Below the pieces are notes generated by a model. The model worked only from the letters and a program-made list of their open reading frames with translations, made no database searches and was not told the origin of the DNA. Made by a program: the position numbers and the translations under genes. Shown in pieces: positions 1 through 7,791 of a stretch of DNA of 11,914 nucleotides (positions are counted from its first letter, which is position 1; each line of letters begins with the position of its first letter). Location: the NCBI GenBank assembly GCA_937897625.1, contig CALCNZ010000320.1, forward strand, positions 1-11,914, written 5' to 3'. The DNA comes from an uncultured Flavobacteriales bacterium (GTDB lineage: Bacteria; Bacteroidota; Bacteroidia; Flavobacteriales_D; Sanyastnellaceae).

Positions 1-377
1 GTAGGGTTTGGCGACAGAAAACAAAGCAGGCTAGGCTAGTCAGAGGGGCACACACGAACATGTCCGGCCAGCAAACACATGTGAGCACTGAGGGCAATCT
101 ATCAAGCACCACATGGCAGGCACCAACCCAATCACTCACTCGCTGCGAAATCAGGAAGAATCCCGTTGCATGGGTAGGGTTTGGCGACAGAAAACAAAGC
201 AGGCTAGGCTAGTCAGAGGGGCACACACTAACATGTCCAGCCAGCAACACACATGTGAGCAGTCAGGGCAAAGTTTCGGCACCACATGGCAGGCAGCAAG
301 CCAATCACTCACCAGCTACAGAATCAGGAGGGATCCAAAAGCATGTGTGGAGTTGGGCGATAGAGAACAAAGCAGGC
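1..377. repeat. 173-bp satellite-like tandem repeat, about 2.2 copies
   Basis: Unit 1 spans 1-173, unit 2 spans 174-346 and a partial unit 3 spans 347-377. The first 55 bases of units 1 and 2 are identical; the rest is roughly 80-85% alike by eye with balanced small indels. Unit 3 matches for about 31 bases, more loosely, and similarity stops after the shared ACAAAGCAGGC. The period is not a multiple of three, so this is not a protein repeat, although open frames run through it. The sequence is rich in CA/TG and G and looks unlike the AT-richer bacterial genes that follow. It sits exactly where the N-terminal half of lepB should be. I do not recognise the family. It could be foreign (for example eukaryotic satellite) DNA joined by misassembly, or a real insertion. 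Confidence 0.85.
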
Positions 378-1001
378 ATGATGTGGAATCACATGATTTC
401 GGTTTCTTCCCCATCTGCGATTTCAAAACTTCAGCGTGAATTTGGAAAGTTGAACAGTGAAATTCAAGTTATTAATGAAGAGGGGAATTTGTTGCTCGTT
501 CCGTTAACTGCAGATGAAGCAAATAAAATACGCGGAATGTCGGCCGACTTCCCGAGCATCTCTCAATACCAAGACACTGTTCCTGAAAACACACAACTTT
601 CTATCTATCCAAATTCTGCAGATTATCCATTCAACAACTGGAGCAGCGATCGCTTTGGTCCGTTAACTATTCCTGCTGAAGGCATGACCATTGAGATGTC
701 GCACGATGCGTTTGTTCGTTATGGACGAGTAATCGGAGCATATGAAGGGAATTCGATTCAAGAAAAAGACGGCAAGATTTTCATCAATGGACAAGAAGCC
801 ACAACTTACACGTTCAAGCAGAACTATTATTTCATGATGGGAGATAACCGTCACCACAGCGCCGACAGCCGTTTCTGGGGATTCGTTCCGGAAGACCATA
901 TTGTTGGAAAAGCGGTGTTCACTTGGTTCTCGAAAGAAAACATGGACTATCATGGAAGCAATAAAATCCGCTGGGATCGCATCTTCCACTTGGTAGACTA
1001 A
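378..1001 (+). pseudogene. lepB: Signal peptidase I, C-terminal fragment (5' part missing)
   Basis: Type I signal peptidase (family S26) removes signal peptides from exported proteins at the inner membrane. The visible part carries the conserved C-terminal box with GDNR at 840-851, followed by S-x-D-SRFWGFVPEDHIVGKA, a clear signal peptidase signature. The catalytic serine and lysine motifs and the N-terminal membrane anchor are absent. Bacteroidota LepB proteins are usually around 500 residues and only about 200 remain. Upstream is the 173-bp repeat, so the gene is either cut at a chimeric junction or disrupted. The frame stays open leftward into the repeat (a GTG at 255), but that extension has no LepB character. 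The exact junction is uncertain, somewhere in 378-420; convincing LepB-like sequence begins near 420. The stop lies 8 bp before wbqC, and lepB-wbqC is a common Bacteroidota gene order, which supports the identity. Confidence 0.85.
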
Positions 1002-1009
1002 AACACTTC

Positions 1010-1624
1010 ATGACCTCCCTCCCGCTCTGCTGCTTTGCTCCAATCAGTTGGTATGTGTTGTATGCTGAAACTCATTTCGCGTTAAGCGATGAAGAGTATT
1101 TTCAGAAGCAGACATATCGCAACAGATTTGACATACTCACGGGCAATGGTGTTCAGACCTTAACGGTTCCTGTTGAATCAACTGGCGGAGAGCGCAAATT
1201 GCTTCAAGATATTCGCATCAGTCCGGAATACAACGGAAAGAAAATGTTGCAGGCCATTCGCAGCGCTTATGGCAATTCGGCCATGTATGATTTTGTGGAA
1301 GTTGAATTGGAAGACCTTTTTTTGAAGGAGGAAAAGTTTTTGATTGATTTCAATATGAGGTCACACAACTGGGTGTGTAGGTGGTATCCCAAGGTTGTTG
1401 AACAAAGGTCGACAGAGTCGAAGGTTGTTGGCCAAAGGTCGACAGAGTCGAAGGTTCTTGACGAAAGGTGGAAAATGCGCGGGACACGACCGGTGGAATT
1501 GAAGAGTTATCCGCAGGTATTTGCAGATCGCTTTCCGTTTGAAAAAGATTTGTCTATTCTCGATGCCATTTTTAATTTGGGAAAGACTTCTGTGAAGGCC
1601 CTTGGGCATGTTAACAATTCCTGA
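1010..1624 (+). CDS. wbqC: WbqC-like family protein with in-frame repeat insertion
   Basis: This 204-residue protein resembles the WbqC-like family (PF08889). Members are found near polysaccharide and glycan loci, but their biochemical activity is not settled. Recognisable blocks are an N-terminal LPLCCFAPISWY, then E-x-YFQKQTYRNR near residues 29-39, LTVPV near 51-55, DIRIS near 67-71 and the C-terminal YPQVF...LSILDAIFNLG near 167-191. Residues 128-152 are a repeated KVV-x-QRSTES segment encoded by a 30-bp tandem repeat, inserted between the conserved central and C-terminal blocks. It therefore probably sits in a surface loop and looks tolerated, because the frame is intact on both sides. 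The ATG at 1010 is 8 bp after the lepB stop and matches the expected family N-terminus. The gene is probably co-transcribed with lepB. Confidence 0.85.
   Translation: MTSLPLCCFAPISWYVLYAETHFALSDEEYFQKQTYRNRFDILTGNGVQTLTVPVESTGGERKLLQDIRISPEYNGKKMLQAIRSAYGNSAMYDFVEVELEDLFLKEEKFLIDFNMRSHNWVCRWYPKVVEQRSTESKVVGQRSTESKVLDERWKMRGTRPVELKSYPQVFADRFPFEKDLSILDAIFNLGKTSVKALGHVNNS
1391..1470 (+). repeat. 30-bp tandem repeat (2.7 copies) inside wbqC
   Basis: Units lie at 1391-1420, 1421-1450 and a partial diverged third at 1451-1470. Units 1 and 2 differ at only two positions. Each full unit ends in a small hairpin, TCGAC-AGA-GTCGA (1409-1421 and 1439-1451). The period is exactly ten codons, so the reading frame of wbqC is preserved. 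The form is like the in-frame palindromic insertions seen in protein genes of some Bacteroidota; that comparison is from memory. Confidence 0.9.
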
Positions 1625-1654
1625 AATTAGTTTCGTATTTCGCGGAAAGCATTG

Positions 1655-1662
1655 CATTTTTG
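1655..1662 (+). promoter_or_regulatory. Candidate -7 box just upstream of gldG
   Basis: CATTTTTG is one base from the Bacteroidota -7 consensus TAnnTTTG. A TTTC about 20 bp upstream (1631-1634) could serve as the -33 element. If used, transcription would start at about the A of the gldG ATG, giving a leaderless mRNA. The 43-bp gap between wbqC and gldG fits a separate promoter. This is an AT-rich near-match and could be chance. Confidence 0.25.
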
Positions 1663-1667
1663 CATAG

Positions 1668-3407
1668 ATGAAGAAACGCAATTCCGACCTTGTTCAATTT
1701 TTTCTTACGCTTGGGATTTTATGTGCTGTTGCACTTCTTTCCTCGGTGATATTTTTCAAGTTAGACATTACAGCAGAGAAGAGAAATTCCCTTTCGAAGA
1801 CTTCGTTAGACATGCTCGAAAGTTTGGAAGAACCTGTTTTTGTGCGTGTGTATTTGCACGGCGATTTTCCTGCAGATTACAAGCGTTTGGAACAAGCCGT
1901 TGAAGAACGTTTGGCCGAATTCAACAACTTAAGCAACGGCCTTATTGAATACGAATTCATTGATCCGTATGAAGAAGCCGATGAGAAAAAGCGTCAAGAA
2001 ATATTTACCGCTCTCGACGAGAAAGGTTTGAAGTTTTCGAACATCACCTACGAACAAGACGGCGCTGAAGTAAACAAAATCATTTGGCCTGGAGCCATTA
2101 TCGAATACAAGGGAAAGGAATACCCTGTTCAGTTCATGCGAAGCGAAATGCCGCTGTCAGATCCGGAAATGGTAAACTTCTCGGTGAACAATTTGGAATA
2201 CGAATTGGCCAGCAGCTTCCGCAGAATTCTTCGCGATAAAAAACCATTGATTGGTGTGTTGGAAGGACACAAAGAAATTGCTCGCATTCACATGGCCGAT
2301 TTGCTTTATACCTTGAAAGACAATTACAATGTTAAGCCTGTAACCATTAATGGAAAGTTGAACGCGCTAAGTGACAAACTTCCCGAATTTCAATACAGAT
2401 CCAATGCTTACGACATGCTTATTGTAGCTGGACCCGACACTGTCATTCCGGATAAAGACCGTTTTCTTATTGACCAATTTGTAATGAATGGTGGAAAGGT
2501 GCTTTGGTTGCTAGACGCTTTGCACATGGACTTAGACAGCATTAAAACAGGCGGCATGGCCATGGCCATTTCAAACGAAAACGGATTGTATGAAATGCTT
2601 TATGAATACGGCGTTCGATTGAATAGAAATATGGTCGTTGATTTTCAAGGAGCGCCAATTATTTTAGACAATGGTCCAATGGGCAATCAAAGAAGTTATG
2701 TAGAGAAGAGCAATTACTTCGCTCCTATTCTTACTTCAGAAAAAAACTCACATCCCATTGCTGCGAATCTCGATCCTATTTTCACTGAATTCGCGGGATC
2801 CATAGACACCGTGAATCAAAACAAGAACATTCACAAAACCCCATTTTTATTTTCTTCTGATTTAGCGAAAGAATTTAAAGCGCCTGTGCGCATTGACTTG
2901 GAGCTTCTGAGAGAAACTGCAGATTATTTCAAGAACAACAACAAACCCAATCAAGTTATGGGAATTTTGTTGGAAGGAACTTTCCCCTCTGCATTCAATG
3001 ATTACCTTCCAGACAGTATTCGGAAATCTCCTGAAATTGCCTTTCGCGCTTCCAGCGAGCCTACGCGCATGATCGTAATCTCTGATGCAGACATTGCCTA
3101 CAACGAAGTTCAAGTTGAAAATGGAAAAGAGTATCCGCTTCCGTTGGGTTATAGCAAACAATTCAAACGCGTTGTATACGACAACAAAGATCTTTTGCTC
3201 AATTGCGTGAACTACCTTTTAGACGATGCAAGCTTAATCGATGTTCGTTCGCGGAACATTCAAGTTAGAAAATTAGATAAGGAAAAAATTTCCGCAGAAA
3301 AAAATTACTGGAAGACATTGAATACCGCTTCTCCTCTTTTGGTGTTAGCCATCTTCGGAACGGCTGTTGTTTATTCAAGAAAGAAGCGTTGGACCAAGCA
3401 GAATTAA
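1668..3407 (+). CDS. gldG: GldG-type ABC transporter auxiliary protein
   Basis: GldG is the membrane-anchored component associated with the GldA/GldF ABC transporter, first linked to gliding motility in Flavobacterium. Its substrate is unknown. The 579-residue protein has an N-terminal membrane segment (about residues 10-30, flanked by KKRNSD and KLDITAEKRNSLS). A long extracytoplasmic region follows, with the family's RVYLHGDFPADYKRL block and LIGVLEGHKE near residue 200. A second membrane segment lies near residues 555-570, followed by the basic tail RKKRW. The ATG at 1668 gives a complete N-terminal anchor with no better upstream start. The downstream partner is a DUF4340 gene whose start lies 1 bp past this stop, a common arrangement. 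The usual upstream permease gene gldF is not here; wbqC occupies that place. Confidence 0.9.
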   Translation: MKKRNSDLVQFFLTLGILCAVALLSSVIFFKLDITAEKRNSLSKTSLDMLESLEEPVFVRVYLHGDFPADYKRLEQAVEERLAEFNNLSNGLIEYEFIDPYEEADEKKRQEIFTALDEKGLKFSNITYEQDGAEVNKIIWPGAIIEYKGKEYPVQFMRSEMPLSDPEMVNFSVNNLEYELASSFRRILRDKKPLIGVLEGHKEIARIHMADLLYTLKDNYNVKPVTINGKLNALSDKLPEFQYRSNAYDMLIVAGPDTVIPDKDRFLIDQFVMNGGKVLWLLDALHMDLDSIKTGGMAMAISNENGLYEMLYEYGVRLNRNMVVDFQGAPIILDNGPMGNQRSYVEKSNYFAPILTSEKNSHPIAANLDPIFTEFAGSIDTVNQNKNIHKTPFLFSSDLAKEFKAPVRIDLELLRETADYFKNNNKPNQVMGILLEGTFPSAFNDYLPDSIRKSPEIAFRASSEPTRMIVISDADIAYNEVQVENGKEYPLPLGYSKQFKRVVYDNKDLLLNCVNYLLDDASLIDVRSRNIQVRKLDKEKISAEKNYWKTLNTASPLLVLAIFGTAVVYSRKKRWTKQN

Positions 3408-3408
3408 T

Positions 3409-4446
3409 ATGAAAAAAAAGAACGTCATTCTACTTGCTCTGTTTTTAATTCTTGCAGGCACCGCTGTTTTTCTTTATCCGAAATTGAGCAACAAAAGTTC
3501 AATTGGAGACAATCCGTTCATGCAGTTTTCTGTTGAAGACACGGCTTCGATTTCTAAAATTACCATTCAAGACCGAAACGGAAATGTGGCCTTATTGGAG
3601 CGAAAACCGAACAGCGTCGATTGGACCATCAATAAGAAATATGCCGTTCGGAAGGACGTTATTAAGTTGCTGCTTGAGTGTTTTCACGACATTCGTGTAA
3701 GAGGAAATGTTCCGACGAAAATGCGCGACAACATGATGAGTGTAATGGCCTCTTCGGGAAAAGAAGTGAAGATTTACGGAAAGAACAACGAGCTACTGAA
3801 GACTTATTTTGTGGGTCCGAATACCCAAGACCATATGGGCACCATTATGCTTTTAGAAACGCCGGACGCCGGGCGTAGCGAGGATCCGTACATTACGCAT
3901 ATTGAAGGGTTCACTGGTTTTTTAAATCCACGTTTCTTCATTGATGAAATGGAGTGGCGCAGCACAGAAGTTTTTTATTATCCGAACAACGACATTGCTG
4001 AAATTGAAGTGCTGCACATGACCGATCCTGGAAGCAGTTTCAAATTAACCTATTTCGGAAACAATAAATTGAAGCTAGAACGCTACCTCAATGGCACACT
4101 TACTCCTTTTGCCAAACTAGACACTGCCCTTGCCTTCGACTTACTGAAACGCATGCAGAAAGTGCATTTGGAAACCTACAACACGATGCTTAAACCCGAA
4201 GCGGCTGATTCCATTAAAAACATTCCGCCTTCCTTTGTCATTCGTGTAAAAAACACTGCTGGTAATTTCACCTCGTTGAATTTGTATTTGAAGAAAGCAA
4301 AGGAGATGACTCCGGATGCTACTGGACAAATGACTCCCTTTGACCCTGAATATTTTTGGGCGAAGACCGATGCGAATGAATTGGGATTGGCGCAGTTCTT
4401 TGTGTTCGAGCCGTTGCTGCAGCCAGCGAGTTTCTACGGGAGATAA
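3409..4446 (+). CDS. DUF4340 domain-containing membrane-anchored protein
   Basis: This 345-residue protein has an N-terminal membrane anchor (residues 5-23, preceded by KKKN), so most of it should face the periplasm. The body has the DUF4340 pattern: ISKITIQDRNGNVALLERK, then W-TINKKYAVRKD, then TYFVGPNTQDHMGTIMLLE and HIEGFTGFLNPRFF. DUF4340 genes commonly follow GldG-like genes in ABC-transporter loci, and here the start is 1 bp after the gldG stop, so the two are almost certainly one transcript and one complex or pathway. The molecular role is unknown. The ATG at 3409 is preferred over in-frame starts back to 3367, which lie inside gldG and precede the membrane anchor. A GC-rich palindromic patch at 3861-3876 encodes part of a PDAGR segment that looks like a small insertion. 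The stop faces the methyltransferase stop with 1 bp between. Confidence 0.85.
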   Translation: MKKKNVILLALFLILAGTAVFLYPKLSNKSSIGDNPFMQFSVEDTASISKITIQDRNGNVALLERKPNSVDWTINKKYAVRKDVIKLLLECFHDIRVRGNVPTKMRDNMMSVMASSGKEVKIYGKNNELLKTYFVGPNTQDHMGTIMLLETPDAGRSEDPYITHIEGFTGFLNPRFFIDEMEWRSTEVFYYPNNDIAEIEVLHMTDPGSSFKLTYFGNNKLKLERYLNGTLTPFAKLDTALAFDLLKRMQKVHLETYNTMLKPEAADSIKNIPPSFVIRVKNTAGNFTSLNLYLKKAKEMTPDATGQMTPFDPEYFWAKTDANELGLAQFFVFEPLLQPASFYGR

Positions 4447-4447
4447 A

Positions 4448-5176
4448 CTAGCCCTTCAACTTCAATTGATATATAGCAATTCCTCCTGCAATGGATGCAT
4501 TGAGGCTTTCCGCATTCCCCATAGATGGAATGGTTAAACGAGTTGAAGAAGCTTGAATAAACGCTGGCGACACTCCGTGACTTTCACTTCCCACCACCAA
4601 GCCCCATTGTTCGGGTGCTTTGAACGATTGAATGGGCGCGCCGTCTAGATCGGCCGCCAAAAGAGGTATTTCCTTCAATTTAAAAAAATCGATAATCTCT
4701 CGCGTTGTTGAACTGGTAATGGGCAAGCGAAGAATGCTTCCCATGGTTGCTTGAACCACTTTCGAATTATAGACATCAACGCAGTTTTCATCGAGTACCA
4801 ACGCGTCTACCCCAAACCATTCACACGTACGAATGAGCGTTCCTAAATTCCCGGGATCTGCTATTGCATTCGCAATGCAAAAAGTCTTTCCTTCGATAGT
4901 TGAAAGTGAAGCTTCCTTTTGCTTCAACACCGCTAAATATCCGGGCGGTTGTGTAAGACTTGAAATCTGTTCCATATCTCTTGAATGAATCAAGGGAACG
5001 CGATGCTTCAGCGCAAACGCTTCATCCGTTGTAAAAACTTTCACCAATTGCCCCTCGAAGCTCAACGCTTCTTCCACCGCTTTTCTTCCTTCCAAAACGA
5101 ACAATTTCTCTTGCATTCTGAATTTCTTCTGTTGCAACGAGCGAATTAGTTTGATTTCGTTCTTGGAAATGGACAT
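4448..5176 (-). CDS. TrmH/SpoU-family RNA 2'-O-ribose methyltransferase
   Basis: SPOUT methyltransferases of this class transfer a methyl group from S-adenosylmethionine to the 2'-OH of a nucleotide in rRNA or tRNA. The 242-residue protein has a substrate-binding N-terminal domain (to about residue 90, with KFRMQEKLFVLEGRKAVEEAL). All three SPOUT motifs are present: DPGNLGTLIRT (107-117) with the conserved arginine, GSESHG (196-201) and IPSMGNAESLNASIAGGIAIY (216-236), which form the trefoil knot. VQATMGSILRLPI (141-153) is also typical. Length and layout resemble RlmB-like 23S rRNA enzymes, but the target nucleotide cannot be told. It is divergent from tamL, a neighbour pair seen in other Bacteroidota, and the two may share the inverted-repeat promoter region. 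The ATG at 5176 is the natural start, with few alternatives. Confidence 0.93.
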   Translation of the reverse strand: MSISKNEIKLIRSLQQKKFRMQEKLFVLEGRKAVEEALSFEGQLVKVFTTDEAFALKHRVPLIHSRDMEQISSLTQPPGYLAVLKQKEASLSTIEGKTFCIANAIADPGNLGTLIRTCEWFGVDALVLDENCVDVYNSKVVQATMGSILRLPITSSTTREIIDFFKLKEIPLLAADLDGAPIQSFKAPEQWGLVVGSESHGVSPAFIQASSTRLTIPSMGNAESLNASIAGGIAIYQLKLKG

Positions 5177-5184
5177 TTAATTTT

Positions 5185-5219
5185 ATTTCTACAAAGATGC
5201 GTTAGATATTTGTAGAAAT
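5185..5219. promoter_or_regulatory. 11-bp inverted repeat in divergent promoter region
   Basis: ATTTCTACAAA (5185-5195) and TTTGTAGAAAT (5209-5219) are perfect reverse complements separated by 13 bp. They fill most of the 41-bp gap between the divergent methyltransferase and tamL genes. Each arm carries a TTTG oriented toward one gene and forming near-matches to the TAnnTTTG -7 box: GATATTTG at 5205-5212 toward tamL and CATCTTTG on the minus strand (5199-5192) toward the methyltransferase. The right arm overlaps the tamL start codon (5218), so a transcript from this box would be leaderless or nearly so. The symmetry could reflect two mirrored promoters, an operator, or both. Confidence 0.5.
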
Positions 5220-7791
5220 GATGCAAAAGAGGTTTTTTCAGAAAAGCGCGTACACACCAATTCTTATTGGTGCTCTCATTGCACTCGTCTATTCTTCGTG
5301 CACCATTCAAAATAATTTAGGTGAAGGCGAAATTTATTTCGAAGATCACAAGATAGATTTTGTTGGAAGAAAAACCGAACTGCTAACAACCACCGATGTT
5401 AGTGCCGATGAACTTTTGTATTTAACGAAGCTGAAGCCCAATCGCAAAACCTTGCTGTTCCGACTGAATATGCGATTGAACACATTCGTCCCTCGGAAAT
5501 TTTTGGAACGATCGAAATTGCGCATTGACAAGCGATGTGCTCGGATAAATAAAAAGCGCTTCGACAAAGAAACACGTAAAAACAAAAAGCATAAAGAGCC
5601 CAAAAATTGCAACGGTCTATGGCCTTGGCTAGCCTATACAGTAGGAGAACCTCCTGTTCTGCTCGACACAATACTCATGAACAAAGGGGCGCGTCAGATG
5701 GAAATTTACTTGCGCAAGAATGGTTATTTCAATGCCGAAGTAAACGCTGAAAGTATTGTGAATTCAGAGAGTAATTTATTTTGGAAGGCGGGAAAGAAAA
5801 GTCATGTTGTGTATCACGTAGAACTCAAAGATTTATACGTCATTAACAATGTTGAATGGACCTCTGAAGACGCTAGTATTCAAAAGCAAATTCCTAAACT
5901 CTCTGAAAAATCACTCGTGAAATCGGGCGATCGCTTTCGCGTTGAAAACCTAGATAACGAGCGCGGAAGAATCACTCTATTCCTGAGCAACGAGGGGTTT
6001 TACGAGTTCATTCCAGATTATATTATTTATCAATTAGACACGGTTACTTCACCCAAAAAAGTAAATGTAAAACTCACCTTTCTGAATCAGAAGGCGCTTG
6101 ATGGATATGGAAACTTCACTGGGAAAACACTTCCGCATAGAAAATTCTACATTGGCGATATTTCATTCAACACCTCATTTAACCCATTAGATCCGAATAA
6201 AATTCCAACAGATACGGTTCACTACAAAGGGCTAGACGTATACAGCAATGGCATTTCTTGCATTAAACCCGTTTTGTTAAACCACAGGGTTGAAGTGAAG
6301 GAAGGACAGTTGTATCAGCAGCGTTACATAGACGAGACCTACAAGCGCTTCACGCAATTGGGTGTTTTCAAAACAGTGAATATTCAACTTTCACCAAGAA
6401 ACGACGCTAAGACGGGACAAGCTTTGTTGGACGTTAAAGTTCTTTTGGCGCCGAATAAAAAGCAAGCGCTAAGTTTTGATCCACGGGTGACTAACCGCGC
6501 GGGTAACATGGGTATTTACGGCAACTTGATATACAAACACCGCAATGTTTTTCGTGGTGCTGAAGCCTTCGAATTTAAAACGGTTGTGGGGGCTGAAGCT
6601 TCACAGGTATTGGGCAGCGGATCTGCAACTTCGAACACAGGCGATCAGATAGTTCAGCGCACCTTTCACTTGAATACATTCGAAATTGGGCCGGAGATGT
6701 CGCTGAATATCCCGCGTTTATTTCCAAAAGATTTAGCCAAAACGAGCCGAAGCAATTACCCAAAAACAACGCTCAGAGCGGGTTTGAACTACCAACGCAG
6801 ACCCGATTATACGCGCACACTTTCGCAAGTAAGTTTCGGCTGGACGTTTATTGAGAACCCTGAAAAGGTTTCGTCTTTCGATGTTGAATGGGCTGAATTA
6901 AGTCTTATTAAAATAGATCGGTCTGCTGCTTTCGACCGTTGGTTGGGAGCATTGAACGATAGCTATTTGGCAAACAGTTACCAAGACCACTTGATCTGCG
7001 CCTCTCGCTTAGGGTATACCGTGAACACGCAGAAAGACGGGAATCAGCCGCGTTCGTTCTATTACCGAGGAAATATTTTAGAAGGTGCCGGAAACTTGCT
7101 GCGTGCGATTTACCAACGATTGCCGCAAGCAACGCCAGATTCTTTGGGCAGTTACGAGATTAATAAAATTCGTTTTGCGCAATACGTAAAATCGGATCAC
7201 GACATACGGTTCTATACACAAAAGGACGATCGGAACAAATTCGCATTTCGTGCATTTGTGGGGGTAGGAATTCCACTGAAAAATCTGCCTTCACTACCTT
7301 TCGAAAAAAGTTATTTCAGTGGTGGTGCTAACGGATTGCGCGCTTGGCAGGCTAGAACGCTTGGTCCGGGGAGTTATCGCGACACTTCTTTGGTTCGTTC
7401 ATTCAACAACATTGGCGATATTAAATTGGAATGCAATGCTGAATATCGCTTTAAAATAACCCACATGATTCAAGCTGCATTCTTCTTAGACGCAGGAAAC
7501 ATTTGGTTAGCGAATGTCGATCACAGCCGCCCCAATGCCGAGTTCAACAAAAACAGATTTTATAAAGAATTCGCGGTAGGCACAGGCGCTGGTTTGCGTT
7601 TAGATTTCGATTTTTTTGTTGTTCGAATGGACATTGGAATTCCTTTAAGAGATCCGATTAAAGCGAAAGGCGAAAAATGGTTGTGGCAAGGAAAAGACGA
7701 ATACAATGCATTCTTAACGCGGGTAAATAATTCGCCGAGTTCTTTCAAGGTTCAACCTGTCTTGAACTTAGGATTGGGATTTCCTTTCTAA
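5218..7791 (+). CDS. tamL: TamL-type outer-membrane lipoprotein (Omp85/BamA superfamily)
   Basis: TamL is the Bacteroidota counterpart of TamA, an Omp85 barrel thought to work with TamB in outer-membrane protein insertion or lipid transport. The 857-residue protein starts with a lipoprotein signal peptide ending at Cys28 (VYSSC), the feature that distinguishes TamL from TamA. POTRA-like regions lie at about residues 198-290 and 305-410, each opening with a YHVELKDLYVINNV or RKFYIGDISF strand. The C-terminal barrel spans about 420-857. Its FSGGANGLRAWQARTLGPGS block near residue 700, MDIGIPLRDP, and terminal LNLGLGFPF are characteristic of the family. The start may be the ATG at 5218 or the adjacent one at 5221. 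The stop overlaps the convergent plsC stop by 4 bp. No tamB is seen in the window, and the natural place for it just downstream is taken by plsC. Confidence 0.92.
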   Translation: MMQKRFFQKSAYTPILIGALIALVYSSCTIQNNLGEGEIYFEDHKIDFVGRKTELLTTTDVSADELLYLTKLKPNRKTLLFRLNMRLNTFVPRKFLERSKLRIDKRCARINKKRFDKETRKNKKHKEPKNCNGLWPWLAYTVGEPPVLLDTILMNKGARQMEIYLRKNGYFNAEVNAESIVNSESNLFWKAGKKSHVVYHVELKDLYVINNVEWTSEDASIQKQIPKLSEKSLVKSGDRFRVENLDNERGRITLFLSNEGFYEFIPDYIIYQLDTVTSPKKVNVKLTFLNQKALDGYGNFTGKTLPHRKFYIGDISFNTSFNPLDPNKIPTDTVHYKGLDVYSNGISCIKPVLLNHRVEVKEGQLYQQRYIDETYKRFTQLGVFKTVNIQLSPRNDAKTGQALLDVKVLLAPNKKQALSFDPRVTNRAGNMGIYGNLIYKHRNVFRGAEAFEFKTVVGAEASQVLGSGSATSNTGDQIVQRTFHLNTFEIGPEMSLNIPRLFPKDLAKTSRSNYPKTTLRAGLNYQRRPDYTRTLSQVSFGWTFIENPEKVSSFDVEWAELSLIKIDRSAAFDRWLGALNDSYLANSYQDHLICASRLGYTVNTQKDGNQPRSFYYRGNILEGAGNLLRAIYQRLPQATPDSLGSYEINKIRFAQYVKSDHDIRFYTQKDDRNKFAFRAFVGVGIPLKNLPSLPFEKSYFSGGANGLRAWQARTLGPGSYRDTSLVRSFNNIGDIKLECNAEYRFKITHMIQAAFFLDAGNIWLANVDHSRPNAEFNKNRFYKEFAVGTGAGLRLDFDFFVVRMDIGIPLRDPIKAKGEKWLWQGKDEYNAFLTRVNNSPSSFKVQPVLNLGLGFPF

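Noticed and set aside
255..377. GTG start extending lepB into the repeat
   Set aside because: The added residues derive from the tandem repeat and have no signal peptidase, membrane or catalytic character.
113..439. Open frame across the 173-bp repeat
   Set aside because: It runs through tandem DNA whose period is not a multiple of three, resembles no protein family, and overlaps the lepB fragment in another frame.
4440..4452. Bidirectional terminator between converging genes
   Set aside because: Only 1 bp separates the stops and no stem-loop with T-run is visible there.
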